This document shows positions 32,697 to 40,230 of a DNA stretch of 64,000 nt, piece by piece. The position numbers and the translations under genes were made by a program. The notes beneath the pieces were generated by a model. That model saw only the letters and a list, made by a program, of their open reading frames with translations, was not told the origin of the DNA and did not search any database. The stretch lies in IMG/VR virus record IMGVR_UViG_3300032285_002244, positions 1 through 64,000 of that record; one strand, 5' to 3'. How positions within the stretch are numbered: position 1 is the stretch's first letter; the number at the start of each line of letters is the position of its first letter. The stretch is from a virus.

Positions 32697-33284
32697 ATGA
32701 AGCATAGTGAATTAAATGTTGGTGTTGAATACGCAGTAATTCCTAGTTGGACTTACTCGTCAAAGAGTGCTATGGATATAGACAAAGTTAGAGAAAATGA
32801 TGTTGTAAAAGCAGTTCTACTTTCTGCTGATAAGTATGAGTATGAAGCAAGTCAAAGAAGTTCTGACCCAACTTCTTTTAAGAAAGCAGAAGCAGGTAAT
32901 AGAAGTGTTGGTGTTCTTGTAAAGGCAACAGATAAAAATGGTAGTGATGTTTATTGGACTTCACGCCTTACTCATATTGTTGCGCCTTACGCAGTATTAG
33001 AACCTAAGTGGCAAAAAGCAAAGCAAGATGAGGAAGCAAAAGAACGCGAACAAAACGAGATACGAAACAGGGTTAAGGAACACCAGGCGCGTGTGAGTGC
33101 GGAAGTTGAACGCTCTCGTAATTCAGTAATCAATACTGCTAAAGAACTCTTAGGGGCAACAAGTGATGTAGAAGTTGATACTAGGGGTTACGAATTGGAA
33201 TATCGCGGTGTTGTAAATTTATCAATCTCCGAGTTTGAGTTACTTGTCGAACTCGCTTATCAAGGAAAGAGTGCGGTGGCTTAA
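32697..33284 (+). CDS. Hypothetical protein downstream of VWA gene
   Basis: 195 residues, leader GGAAAACAAAATG. The first 110 residues look like a beta-rich domain (LNVGVEYAVIPSWTYSSK; GVLVKATDKNGSDVYWT), then a charged coiled coil (KQDEEAKEREQNEIRNRV) and a small C-terminal domain. No family recognised. It has the same 5' leader as the AAA+ and VWA genes and may work with them. Confidence 0.7.
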   Translation: MKHSELNVGVEYAVIPSWTYSSKSAMDIDKVRENDVVKAVLLSADKYEYEASQRSSDPTSFKKAEAGNRSVGVLVKATDKNGSDVYWTSRLTHIVAPYAVLEPKWQKAKQDEEAKEREQNEIRNRVKEHQARVSAEVERSRNSVINTAKELLGATSDVEVDTRGYELEYRGVVNLSISEFELLVELAYQGKSAVA

Positions 33285-33440
33285 ATGATTATCGAACTAT
33301 CAAATGACCAACTCGCATTACTTCTAAAGGTGCTTGGTAAAGAAAAGGCTTATCTAAATGCTGGTGGGTTCTACGCAAGTGCGCACTTAGTTAGTGCGTT
33401 ACAAGAACACTTAAAGAACAATGCTAAAGAAGGTGTGTAA
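33285..33440 (+). CDS. 51-residue hypothetical protein
   Basis: MIIELSNDQLALLLKVLGKE, KAYLNAGGFYASAHLVSAL and a charged end. Starts directly after the upstream TAA and its TAA overlaps the next ATG. Mostly helical. Function unknown. Confidence 0.65.
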   Translation: MIIELSNDQLALLLKVLGKEKAYLNAGGFYASAHLVSALQEHLKNNAKEGV

Positions 33441-33541
33441 TGAACTTATGGAATTGGTTTATGGAAACACCCGAAAAAGTATTGATACTAATAATCGTAA
33501 TACCAATAGCGGTTTATGTAATCGCAGATAGGAATAAATGA
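33440..33541 (+). CDS. 33-residue membrane microprotein
   Basis: MNLWNWFMETPEKV is followed by a transmembrane helix LILIIVIPIAVYVIA and the basic end DRNK. Fits exactly between TAATG and ATGA overlaps. A tiny phage membrane protein of unknown role. Confidence 0.6.
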   Translation: MNLWNWFMETPEKVLILIIVIPIAVYVIADRNK

Positions 33542-33921
33542 TGTTAATAGATGAAGCACTAACAACCCGTTATGAGAAAAAACCTAGAGTTTATTATTTC
33601 GTAGAAGCAAGTAATGGGGGCAGGTTAATTCGCGGTTCTTGGCGTGATATGTATTCACACGCGGTTATCGCTTGCCCTAAAGAACTTAACTATGAAAACG
33701 AAATATCTTATGGTTCTTTCCATAGCAGTAAGCAGTTAGCAGAACGCTCTAAGAAGTCTTGGGAAAACTATCAAAAGAAGGCTGGTAGTAATTACGAAGG
33801 TATGACTTGGGAAGTAGTGGAAGTAAAAAAGATTACTGCTAAAGAAGCAAGACAATTAAAGAACGCAGATAGAAAAGCATTAAAGGCTTGGAGAGAAAAA
33901 CAGGTGCTAGTAAATAACTAG
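33538..33921 (+). CDS. Hypothetical protein
   Basis: 127 residues. RVYYFVEASNGGRLIRGSWR and MYSHAVIACPKELNYEN suggest a small alpha/beta domain, followed by a basic helical end (TAKEARQLKNADRKALKAW). No family assigned. ATGA overlap with the membrane microprotein upstream. Confidence 0.65.
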   Translation: MMLIDEALTTRYEKKPRVYYFVEASNGGRLIRGSWRDMYSHAVIACPKELNYENEISYGSFHSSKQLAERSKKSWENYQKKAGSNYEGMTWEVVEVKKITAKEARQLKNADRKALKAWREKQVLVNN

Positions 33922-33952
33922 CCTTCAACACGAAAAAGAAATGGAAAACAAA

Positions 33953-34663
33953 ATGACTACAAATACAAAACGCAGAACTGGTGGTGCGAAAGGTGCTAAT
34001 GGTTATGGCGAATACAAAGTTAGATACGCAAGTGAAAGACAGACCTATTTCATAAAGAAGTTACTGGCTCAAAAGAAGCACAACTACGGAGAGTTAGATT
34101 TAACAACTCTTAATGTTCAAGGTGCTGGAGATGTAATCAATGAACTATTAAAGTGTCCTGATAAAGAAGGTTATGTAGAAGCACCAACAGAAAAACAACT
34201 TTCTTTTGCCCAATCTTTAATTACCAATAAAGAAGGTGGCACAGAACTTCTTAATAAGTTACTTAGTTCTCACAACGCAACTTCTTTAGACCAACTTAGT
34301 AAGCAAGTAGTGTCTGGGATTATCAACACGCTAAAACTAGCAAAAGAAGTTCCACTATCAATAACCGAAGTAGGCGCGTATTTGAAAGACGCAACTATTT
34401 ACTCAATTCGCAAAAGTAAAGAAAGCACAGTATTTCAAGTGTGGTCTTACAACAAAGATATGAATAAGTATCTTAGAGAACCAAACAACAATAAAGAAAA
34501 AGAGTTACTAAAGACATTACAACCAACAGACAGACTTACTTTAGAACTCGCAATTAGATACTCGGCTCAAACAGGAATATGTGTCCATTGTGGGCGCACT
34601 CTTACGCTATTAAAGAGTGTGGCTGGCGGTATGGGTGCGGTATGCGCTAAGAGGTATCGCTAA
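33953..34663 (+). CDS. Protein with C-terminal DUF6011-like zinc motif
   Basis: 236 residues from the ATG at 33953 (leader GGAAAACAAAATG); an upstream in-frame ATG lies within the ribosome site. Repeated SERQTYFIKKLLAQKK and TEKQLSFAQSLITNKEG helices look like two copies of a DNA-protein-type motif. The end AQTGICVHCGRTLTLLKSVA, followed by GGMGAVCAKRY, matches DUF6011 (C-x2-C-G-R-x-L...S-V-x-x-G-x-G-x-x-C-A). Such proteins are common in actinophages and are thought to bind nucleic acid. Confidence 0.8.
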   Translation: MTTNTKRRTGGAKGANGYGEYKVRYASERQTYFIKKLLAQKKHNYGELDLTTLNVQGAGDVINELLKCPDKEGYVEAPTEKQLSFAQSLITNKEGGTELLNKLLSSHNATSLDQLSKQVVSGIINTLKLAKEVPLSITEVGAYLKDATIYSIRKSKESTVFQVWSYNKDMNKYLREPNNNKEKELLKTLQPTDRLTLELAIRYSAQTGICVHCGRTLTLLKSVAGGMGAVCAKRYR

Positions 34664-34989
34664 TGTTAATTACTGCTAAAGAACTTAAAGCGTATATTGA
34701 TAAGTGGTATGGACACGATTTAGACCAACCATTGTTCTTTATATGTATGGATAAAGGCGAATTACATAACTATCAATTTGAACAACTATCGCAATACCAA
34801 ACTGCTAATGACTTACCAATAGATTTAGTGGAAAAAGTATTTGACCAAATTAGTGAATACGATAGTTTTTGGGATACCTTAAAAGACACTATCGAATACG
34901 AAGTTGATAATTGGGTAGTTAAACAAGACACAACCGAAATAGAAAACTTAGATAAAGAACTATGGGGAGATACAAATGAAAGTAAGTGA
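34663..34989 (+). CDS. Acidic protein with ELWGD near C-terminus
   Basis: 108 residues, strongly acidic. LITAKELKAYIDKWYGHDLD and PLFFICMDKGELHNY at the start. The end LDKELWGDTNESK carries the recurrent acidic-x-x-Leu-Trp motif. The codons of ELWGD also contain GGGGAG, the ribosome site of the next gene, which starts in the overlap. Function unknown. Confidence 0.7.
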   Translation: MLITAKELKAYIDKWYGHDLDQPLFFICMDKGELHNYQFEQLSQYQTANDLPIDLVEKVFDQISEYDSFWDTLKDTIEYEVDNWVVKQDTTEIENLDKELWGDTNESK

Positions 34990-35308
34990 GTTACAAGAAC
35001 TGCTAAAGAAGTATGAACCTGATACGCAAGTAATTGTTGCGATATGGGATAAAGAGTGCTTCAAGGCTATGGACACAGAGGAAAGATTAGTTACGGATAA
35101 AGAGTGGGATTATGTAGCAGAAAAGTTTAATGTTGGACTACACGATTTAACTCTTGGTGCTTCAATCCGTAATGTATTAGAAAACGAAATAGAAATACAA
35201 AATAAAAAAACAGACGAGTTTATATCTGACTATATGGCTAGTTATCTAGCAGGAGTAACAGATGAACAACTATGGGATAGCCCCACAACGAAAAAAGGAG
35301 AACAGTAA
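34976..35308 (+). CDS. Acidic protein with DEQLWDS near C-terminus
   Basis: 110 residues. MKVSELQELLKKYEPDTQVI is a frequent start of small phage proteins that regulate or modulate through a short alpha/beta domain. The end GVTDEQLWDSPTTKKGEQ has the Leu-Trp motif again. Overlaps the upstream gene by 14 bases and the next by one (TAATG). Role unknown. Confidence 0.7.
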   Translation: MKVSELQELLKKYEPDTQVIVAIWDKECFKAMDTEERLVTDKEWDYVAEKFNVGLHDLTLGASIRNVLENEIEIQNKKTDEFISDYMASYLAGVTDEQLWDSPTTKKGEQ

Positions 35309-35895
35309 TGGCAACACAGAAAGTCGTAGTAGGCAATAAGCAAAAGAAATCTCACTTAACACTTCCAAAAGAAACTGCGGAAATCCTAAAGAACTTAGCC
35401 TTCAAAGAACGCAAAGCGTATGCTGAAGCGTTATGTAACAAAGGCTGGACTTATCAAAGTATCGCTGATGTATTGGGTCTTAGCAGACAAGCAATAGAGC
35501 AATATGTTAAATCCAATTCGGTAAAGAGTGGAGAAGTAAGAGCGCAGATTATTGACTTGCCTATTCCTGAATTACCTACTACACCAATCTATAAGTCGCA
35601 GATAGTAGAAGCAGACCCACAAGTAATCGCAGAACTAAAAGAACTTCACTCCAAAGCAAAATTAGTTAGGGGTAAAGGTAAGGCTTATCGAAAGGAAGCA
35701 GAGTTATTTACTAAGTTGGCTTGGGAACAATGCCAAAATGGTATAACTATTTATTCTTTAGCAAAGTCTTTAGGTATAACCAATGGCGCATTAACTTTTA
35801 GATTTGTGCGTTATGGATATATGAAATCAAATGGAAAAGCAAAGGTCTTTAGACAACTAACAAATAGGGAGAGTTTAGATGAGCGCAGTAATTGA
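35308..35895 (+). CDS. Protein with two helix-turn-helix motifs
   Basis: 195 residues, GGAG before the ATG. HTH 1 at about 38-70: ALCNKGWTYQSIADVLGLSR, then QAIEQYVK. HTH 2 at about 150-180: NGITIYSLAKSLGITNGALT. The two are joined by a charged linker. The architecture suggests a DNA-binding regulator of this operon or of lysogeny, but the protein does not match a known repressor family by eye. Its start overlaps the upstream stop. Confidence 0.75.
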   Translation: MATQKVVVGNKQKKSHLTLPKETAEILKNLAFKERKAYAEALCNKGWTYQSIADVLGLSRQAIEQYVKSNSVKSGEVRAQIIDLPIPELPTTPIYKSQIVEADPQVIAELKELHSKAKLVRGKGKAYRKEAELFTKLAWEQCQNGITIYSLAKSLGITNGALTFRFVRYGYMKSNGKAKVFRQLTNRESLDERSN

Positions 35896-36322
35896 AAGAA
35901 CAGAGTCAAAAGTTGATAACTACCACCAATTAGAGTGTCAAGTAACGCTTTCTGACTTAGAACAAATCGTAATCAAAGCACCTAAATACGCAGGATATAA
36001 ACTTGTAAATGGAAGTTGGGTTGCCAATCAACCCGAACTTCGTAAGTATCGTGTTACAAGACTTTTTTATTCTTTAACAGAGGATAAAGATAATCCAAAT
36101 GGTGTTATCAAAATACATAGGATAGACGGCAATTACTTCAACAAAGGAAGCAATCGTATTGGTGTTAGAACCACTTGGTTAAATCCTACAAAAGAAGTTA
36201 TAGAACAGTTGCCAGACTCAATTCACGATAGGGCTAGAGCCAACTTTCAAAATGTAGTAACACCATTACTACAAAGCGTGTTAGAAAAAGGGCTAGTAAT
36301 AGGAGAATATACAAATGCCTAA
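35879..36322 (+). CDS. Hypothetical protein
   Basis: 147 residues. LECQVTLSDLEQIVIKAPKY and KYRVTRLFYSLTEDKDNPNG suggest an alpha/beta fold; IRVGRTTW-like segments (IGVRTTWLNPTKEV) follow. No family recognised. Overlaps both neighbours. Confidence 0.65.
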   Translation: MSAVIERTESKVDNYHQLECQVTLSDLEQIVIKAPKYAGYKLVNGSWVANQPELRKYRVTRLFYSLTEDKDNPNGVIKIHRIDGNYFNKGSNRIGVRTTWLNPTKEVIEQLPDSIHDRARANFQNVVTPLLQSVLEKGLVIGEYTNA

Positions 36323-36965
36323 TTGGACAAGTAATTATTTAACAGTTAGCGGAAATCCAAAACAGTTAAATAAGTTTCTTAAAGAAGTTGAACGGACTTC
36401 AACAGAAGCAGACAACCATTACTCACAAAGCAAATTGGCTTTCAATCGCATTATTCCAATGCCTGATGAACTTCTTGTAGGAGAGGCTTGGTATGGTTGG
36501 CGTAATGCGAACTGGAATACGAAGTGGGAAGCCCGTATTGATTACGAAACAACAGACCAATGGGAAAGTGGAGAAGTCTTTTTTGAGTTCTCAACCGCTT
36601 GGTCTGCGCCAATTCCTATTATTGAAAAGTTAATTACAAGTTATCCGCAATTAACTTTTAACTTTAAGTGTTGGGAAGAAAGTTACGAATTTTGGGGAGA
36701 TTTTACAGGCTCTAAAGGAGAGTTAATTTGTAACTATTACGGCGAGTTTCGTAATTGTGATGATTACAACCAATTTCAACTAATTCACCACTCTTGCCAA
36801 GTATGTAACAATAGTGTTGAGTGTGATGAAGCAAATAGCACAGAGCAAGAAGTAACTTGTAATGAGTGTGATAAAGAAGTTAGCCAACACGAAAAAGAAC
36901 TATGGGGGGATACAAATGAAGTTAAAGAAGCACCCGACTCAGAAACAATGTTACTTAACTCTTGA
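36315..36965 (+). CDS. YubB/DUF1281-like protein with C-terminal zinc ribbon
   Basis: 216 residues. MPNWTSNYLTVSGNPKQL, FNRIIPMPDELL, WRNANWNTKWEARIDY, FEFSTAWSAPIPIIEKL and YEFWGDF follow the DUF1281 (YubB ferredoxin-like) pattern seen in plasmids and phages. A ribbon CQVCNNSVECDEANS..CNECDKE follows at about 158-185, then EKELWGDTNEVKE with the Leu-Trp motif. The DUF1281 function is unknown. The next gene begins inside the C-terminus. Confidence 0.82.
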   Translation: MPNWTSNYLTVSGNPKQLNKFLKEVERTSTEADNHYSQSKLAFNRIIPMPDELLVGEAWYGWRNANWNTKWEARIDYETTDQWESGEVFFEFSTAWSAPIPIIEKLITSYPQLTFNFKCWEESYEFWGDFTGSKGELICNYYGEFRNCDDYNQFQLIHHSCQVCNNSVECDEANSTEQEVTCNECDKEVSQHEKELWGDTNEVKEAPDSETMLLNS

Positions 36966-37143
36966 CGATAGGTTCAAGATAGTTAAGACAGATGAAAACA
37001 AGTGGGCGTGGTTTGAACTAGACGGCAAAGGAAACTACCACCGATACGATACAAAAGAATATAGGACAAGAAGTTGGTGTGAAATGGAAATCATAAATGC
37101 CAACGCTCAAGTAGAAACAGAGGAAGCACTATGGAACGACTAA
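36916..37143 (+). CDS. Small protein ending in EEALWND
   Basis: 75 residues from the ATG at 36916, which follows GGGGGGATACAA; 18 upstream in-frame codons lie in another gene. DRFKIVKTDENKWAWFELDG and YHRYDTKEYRTRSWCE suggest a small beta domain. The end VETEEALWND has the recurrent tail. Function unknown. Confidence 0.7.
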   Translation: MKLKKHPTQKQCYLTLDDRFKIVKTDENKWAWFELDGKGNYHRYDTKEYRTRSWCEMEIINANAQVETEEALWND

Positions 37144-37256
37144 ACGAACTGATTAACGGGTTGTGCGGTATTGAAGCAAAACCCAAAGATGTTGAAGCAA
37201 TAAATAAAGTAATTGATTTTTTAACAACTTTACGAGAAAGAGAGAACAATAAATGA
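37131..37256 (+). CDS. 41-residue helical microprotein
   Basis: MERLNELINGLCGIEAKPKD, then VEAINKVIDFLTTLRERENNK. Its ATG lies within the Leu-Trp codons (ctATGg) of the upstream gene and its TGA overlaps the next ATG. Real by tight packing; unknown function. Confidence 0.6.
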   Translation: MERLNELINGLCGIEAKPKDVEAINKVIDFLTTLRERENNK

Positions 37257-37321
37257 CTATGAGTAGTTACTTGTATGAGTTAATAGAACTAGAAAAGGAA
37301 CAAAAACTATGGGATATGTAG
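37253..37321 (+). CDS. 22-residue microprotein ending in QKLWDM
   Basis: MTMSSYLYELIELEKEQKLW-DM. It is a single acidic helix with the Leu-Trp motif at the end, and its stop is overlapped by the next gene, whose ATG again lies within the CTATGG codons. It may be only the motif in its simplest form. Confidence 0.5.
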   Translation: MTMSSYLYELIELEKEQKLWDM

Positions 37322-37482
37322 AGATAGAACCTATTGGTAATCGCAAGTTAGATGTATGCGATAACTGCCAACAACAAGGTGTCTACGAAAATGGCAAGGA
37401 AATCAAAGACAGTTACGAACAAGTCGTAATGTGGTTCTGCGTTAATTGCGCTAGACGGGTTCTTAGTGGCAACAAGAACTAA
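37309..37482 (+). CDS. 57-residue zinc-ribbon protein
   Basis: MGYVEIEPIGNRKLDVCDNC, QQQGVYENGKEIKDSYEQVV and MWFCVNCARRVLSGNKN: two C-x2-C pairs able to bind one zinc. Overlaps both neighbours. Similar small ribbons are common in phage early regions; role unknown. Confidence 0.7.
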   Translation: MGYVEIEPIGNRKLDVCDNCQQQGVYENGKEIKDSYEQVVMWFCVNCARRVLSGNKN

Positions 37483-38107
37483 AGTATGTATTGGGTGCTT
37501 TTACCCATTACCCCTATCAAAATTTAATAAATACGATATGGGTAAATATGGAGTAAGAGCAAGATGTAAAAAGTGTTTTGCGATACACCGCAAGGGAAGC
37601 GCAAAGCGCGTAGCAAAGCGCAAAAAATTAGAGGCTAAAGGCTTACGACCTTGCGCTGGTTGTGGCAAAGCAAAACCCTTCTCACAATTTCAAGAAAAGA
37701 CACAGGCAAATGGTAAAGAAGGTTGGGAAGGGAAATGTAAGCCTTGTGTTTCTATTCGGCAAAGACATAGCAACTTGAATAGGAATAAAGAAGCAAGACA
37801 CTATGTTTTTGAGTTCTTAAAGAAGCACCCTTGTATTGATTGTGGCGAAACAAATGTATTAGCACTTGAATTCGACCACACTCATAGCAAGAAGTTTGAT
37901 ATTGGTAACGCGCTAAATAGTAATGTTCATATCACGCTCTTAAAGAAAGAAATGAAAAAGTGTGTGATTAGATGTTCAAGTTGCCACAGAGTTAAAACGC
38001 ATATCGAGAGAGATACTTGGAGATACCGACTCTCTTTACAAGACAAAGCAACTAATCGTAAGACTAGAAATACAAAGCAATTCAAAGCCTTAAAGAAGGT
38101 TAGTTAA
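37466..38107 (+). CDS. HNH endonuclease, paralogue of 19484-19960
   Basis: 213 residues from a GTG inside the upstream gene. Two N-terminal ribbons (KVCIGCFYPLPLSKF..CKKCF and RPCAGCGKAKPFSQF..CKPC) precede the core HPCIDCGETNVLALEFDH, KKCVIRCSSCHRVKTH and DTWRY. It shares HPC-[IV]-DCGET and the EFDH motif with 19484-19960, indicating a duplicated family in one genome. It closes the AT-rich operon just before a strong terminator. Confidence 0.87.
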   Translation: MATRTKVCIGCFYPLPLSKFNKYDMGKYGVRARCKKCFAIHRKGSAKRVAKRKKLEAKGLRPCAGCGKAKPFSQFQEKTQANGKEGWEGKCKPCVSIRQRHSNLNRNKEARHYVFEFLKKHPCIDCGETNVLALEFDHTHSKKFDIGNALNSNVHITLLKKEMKKCVIRCSSCHRVKTHIERDTWRYRLSLQDKATNRKTRNTKQFKALKKVS

Positions 38108-38120
38108 ACTTCTTTATCAT

Positions 38121-38160
38121 AGGGGCAGGTAGCCAATCGGCTATCTGCCCCTTTTTTTAT
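38121..38160 (+). terminator. Strong rho-independent terminator
   Basis: aggggcaggtagcc (38121-38134), loop aatc, ggctatctgcccct (38139-38152), a perfect 14-bp stem, then ctttttttat. It ends the plus-strand operon upstream of the integrase gene. Confidence 0.95.
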
Positions 38161-38225
38161 GCCTTTTTTGTAAGTTACTCGCCAGTAGGGTATTGTGTGG
38201 TCTAGTTCACACAGGGGGGTCTGAT

Positions 38226-39539
38226 ATGGCGTATGTAATTAAGCGTGGAAATCGCTACACAGGCTATTACCGAGCAGAGGGCAAAGCCAAATCGGTAGGC
38301 ACTTTCGATAGCAGGTCTAAAGCCTTGTCTGCGGGTCTTATGGCAGAGGAAGGCGTATTCAATGCCCTGCCCGAACAACAGGACACCCTTGCCACATATA
38401 CCCAAAACTTAATACTTAGAACAGATGTTCGACTAAGCACAAAGCGACATTATTTAATCCTCTTAAAGAAGTATGCCCTACCCAAATTAGGTAACAAAAA
38501 GTTATCAACCATAAAGAAGCAAGATATACGGCAGTTACTAGCCGAACTCCAAAGCGAAGGCGCAAGCCTATCCACTCTCTCACACCTCAAAACGGCATTA
38601 GGTTATCTATTTAGACAAGCCGTAGATGATGAGGTAATCCCAACCAACCCAACTCACAATATCAAGACCAAAGTTCCTAAGCCAGACCCCACTTACACCC
38701 TTGACCCTAAAGACTTTCATAAAGTCTTAAAGAAGTTACCCACAGACGGGGCTAAATTGTTTGCCAGATTTCTTATAGGTTCGGGTTGTCGCTATGGCGA
38801 AGCAACAGAACTACGCGTTAAAGACATTAACTTTAACTCTAAAGAAGTTTATATTGTAAGAACAGTAAGTGATGTTGGTAGAAAGTTAAACAATGGAGAA
38901 AGATTCCAAGTAGTATCCGCCACAAAAAATGGACACAAGCGCACAGTAGTCCTATCGGCGGCACTCATAGCAGAGCTTCGAGCTTTTGTAACAGCAAAAG
39001 CCTTATCAAAAGAAGAGTTAATCTTCTCTAAGCACTTAGTCTTAGAAGAAGATAAACTAGGAAGCCCTAGTGAAAGCCAAAAGCCATACACGAAGGGAAG
39101 CAAGACCTTTAGCCACGCTACGGCATATTCGTATAATGTAGGTGGTTGTAGGTGTAGCCAATGTAAGGAAGCGGTAAAGGATTACCGCAATCAATACAGA
39201 AAGGACAAAGCGAAGGCAAAAGTAGAAAGCCATAGCAGAAGCCATAGCAGAAGCCTTACCAAAAGCCAAAGCCATAGCAAAAGCAATGATTATCTACCCC
39301 GTGACAGGTGGCGAGCCACTTGGAACAAAGCCATAGAACAGTCAGGTATTGGTTGGTATCCAAAAACGCACGACCTTAGACACGCCAATGCGACTCTACT
39401 TCTAACAAAGGGAGTTGATGTGAATGAGGTTAAAGAGCGATTAGGACATCAGTCAATCACAACGACGGAGAGGTATTTACACCGAATCCGTCACCAGCAA
39501 TCAAAGGCTGCCGAGGTAGCCAATGATTATTTGGAGTAG
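38226..39539 (+). CDS. int: Tyrosine recombinase (integrase) with inserted Cys-rich segment
   Basis: 437 residues from the ATG at 38226 (GGGGGG upstream). An arm-binding N-terminus (YVIKRGNRYTGYYRAEGKAK), a SAM-like core-binding domain (about 60-145; LSTKRHYLILLKKYALPKLG) and a catalytic domain with Arg in GSGCRYGEATEL (about 190), Lys in SATKNGHKRTVVLS, HDLRHANATLLL and GHQSITTTERYLH with the Tyr nucleophile. Between the Lys and HxxR parts is an insert (about 280-360): ATAYSYNVGGCRCSQCKEA and a Ser/His/Arg/Lys repeat. It would integrate the phage at an attB site; no attP could be found by eye. Confidence 0.92.
   Translation: MAYVIKRGNRYTGYYRAEGKAKSVGTFDSRSKALSAGLMAEEGVFNALPEQQDTLATYTQNLILRTDVRLSTKRHYLILLKKYALPKLGNKKLSTIKKQDIRQLLAELQSEGASLSTLSHLKTALGYLFRQAVDDEVIPTNPTHNIKTKVPKPDPTYTLDPKDFHKVLKKLPTDGAKLFARFLIGSGCRYGEATELRVKDINFNSKEVYIVRTVSDVGRKLNNGERFQVVSATKNGHKRTVVLSAALIAELRAFVTAKALSKEELIFSKHLVLEEDKLGSPSESQKPYTKGSKTFSHATAYSYNVGGCRCSQCKEAVKDYRNQYRKDKAKAKVESHSRSHSRSLTKSQSHSKSNDYLPRDRWRATWNKAIEQSGIGWYPKTHDLRHANATLLLTKGVDVNEVKERLGHQSITTTERYLHRIRHQQSKAAEVANDYLE
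39226..39290 (+). repeat. Hexamer/12-mer repeat in integrase gene
   Basis: Degenerate tandem repeats of agccatagcaga encode Ser-His-Ser-Arg. Related agcaaa/aagcaa repeats appear in the C-terminus of the next gene in another reading frame (about 40090-40160, Lys-Ala). Confidence 0.75.
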
Positions 39540-39547
39540 TGAAAGAT

Positions 39548-40165
39548 ATGAAACTAACAAAAAGAGGAAAAGTAGTCTTTGGAACGTTATTTTTGGTAGC
39601 GTTTTTGGCAAGCGAGTTGGTTTTAGGAATTCCAAAAGCCTTCTCTCCTACCAAAGCCGAAGCACTAGTAATCCACAAACAAGCAATAATGCACACGCTA
39701 GATAAGTATAAAAACGCAGACCAACTCAACGACAGCCAGTTGATTGAGTTACTAGGCGCAGTTGGCTTCAAAGGCAAAGCCTTAGAAGAAGCGTGGGCAA
39801 TATCAAAGAAAGAATCACATGGTAGCCCTCTAGCCCATAATGGGAACCGAAAGACAGGAGATAACTCTTATGGGTTATTTCAAGTCAATATGTTGGACTC
39901 CCTAGGCGTAGACAGAAGGGAACAATTCGGTTTAGCGTCTAACGCTGAACTGCTAAACCCTGTGGTCAATGCCCAAATCGCTTATTACATGAGCGAAGGT
40001 GGCAAAGATTGGAGTGCGTGGAAAGGAGCACACCAAGCAGTAGTAAAGGCTTGGTTAAAGAAGTATCCTCACAAAACGACAACCACAAAGGCGCACAAAG
40101 CAAAGGTGAAAGCCAAAGCAAAAGCAAAAGCCGTAGCAAAAGCAAAGCCTACGCAGAAGCAATAG
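39548..40165 (+). CDS. Secreted lytic transglycosylase-like protein
   Basis: 205 residues from ATG at 39548; a GTG at 39539 is an alternative. A signal/anchor segment (KVVFGTLFLVAFLASELVLG) is followed by an SLT-type lysozyme-like domain (about 65-170) with AWAISKKESHGSPLAHN (catalytic Glu of KKESHG), DNSYGLFQVN and NAQIAYYMSEGG..WSAW. The C-terminus is Lys/Ala repeats (KAKVKAKAKAKAVAKAK), likely to bind anionic envelope. It differs from the CHAP endolysin in strand and location; wall remodelling or exclusion of other phages are alternatives to lysis. Confidence 0.82.
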   Translation: MKLTKRGKVVFGTLFLVAFLASELVLGIPKAFSPTKAEALVIHKQAIMHTLDKYKNADQLNDSQLIELLGAVGFKGKALEEAWAISKKESHGSPLAHNGNRKTGDNSYGLFQVNMLDSLGVDRREQFGLASNAELLNPVVNAQIAYYMSEGGKDWSAWKGAHQAVVKAWLKKYPHKTTTTKAHKAKVKAKAKAKAVAKAKPTQKQ

Positions 40166-40178
40166 CAGAAGCGATAGC

Positions 40179-40215
40179 AAAAGACCCCCTAGCCATTTTG
40201 GTTAGGGGGTCTTTT
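40179..40215. terminator. Bidirectional terminator
   Basis: aaaagaccccct, then agccattttggtt, then agggggtctttt. A symmetric stem with A/T tracts separates the convergent transglycosylase (plus) and ribonucleotide reductase (minus) genes. Confidence 0.92.
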
Positions 40216-40230
40216 ATTGTTCTTTATAAG

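Noticed and set aside
38160-38225. attP core near the integrase
   Set aside because: A gtgtg/cacac inverted repeat is present, but without the host genome no core identity can be supported.
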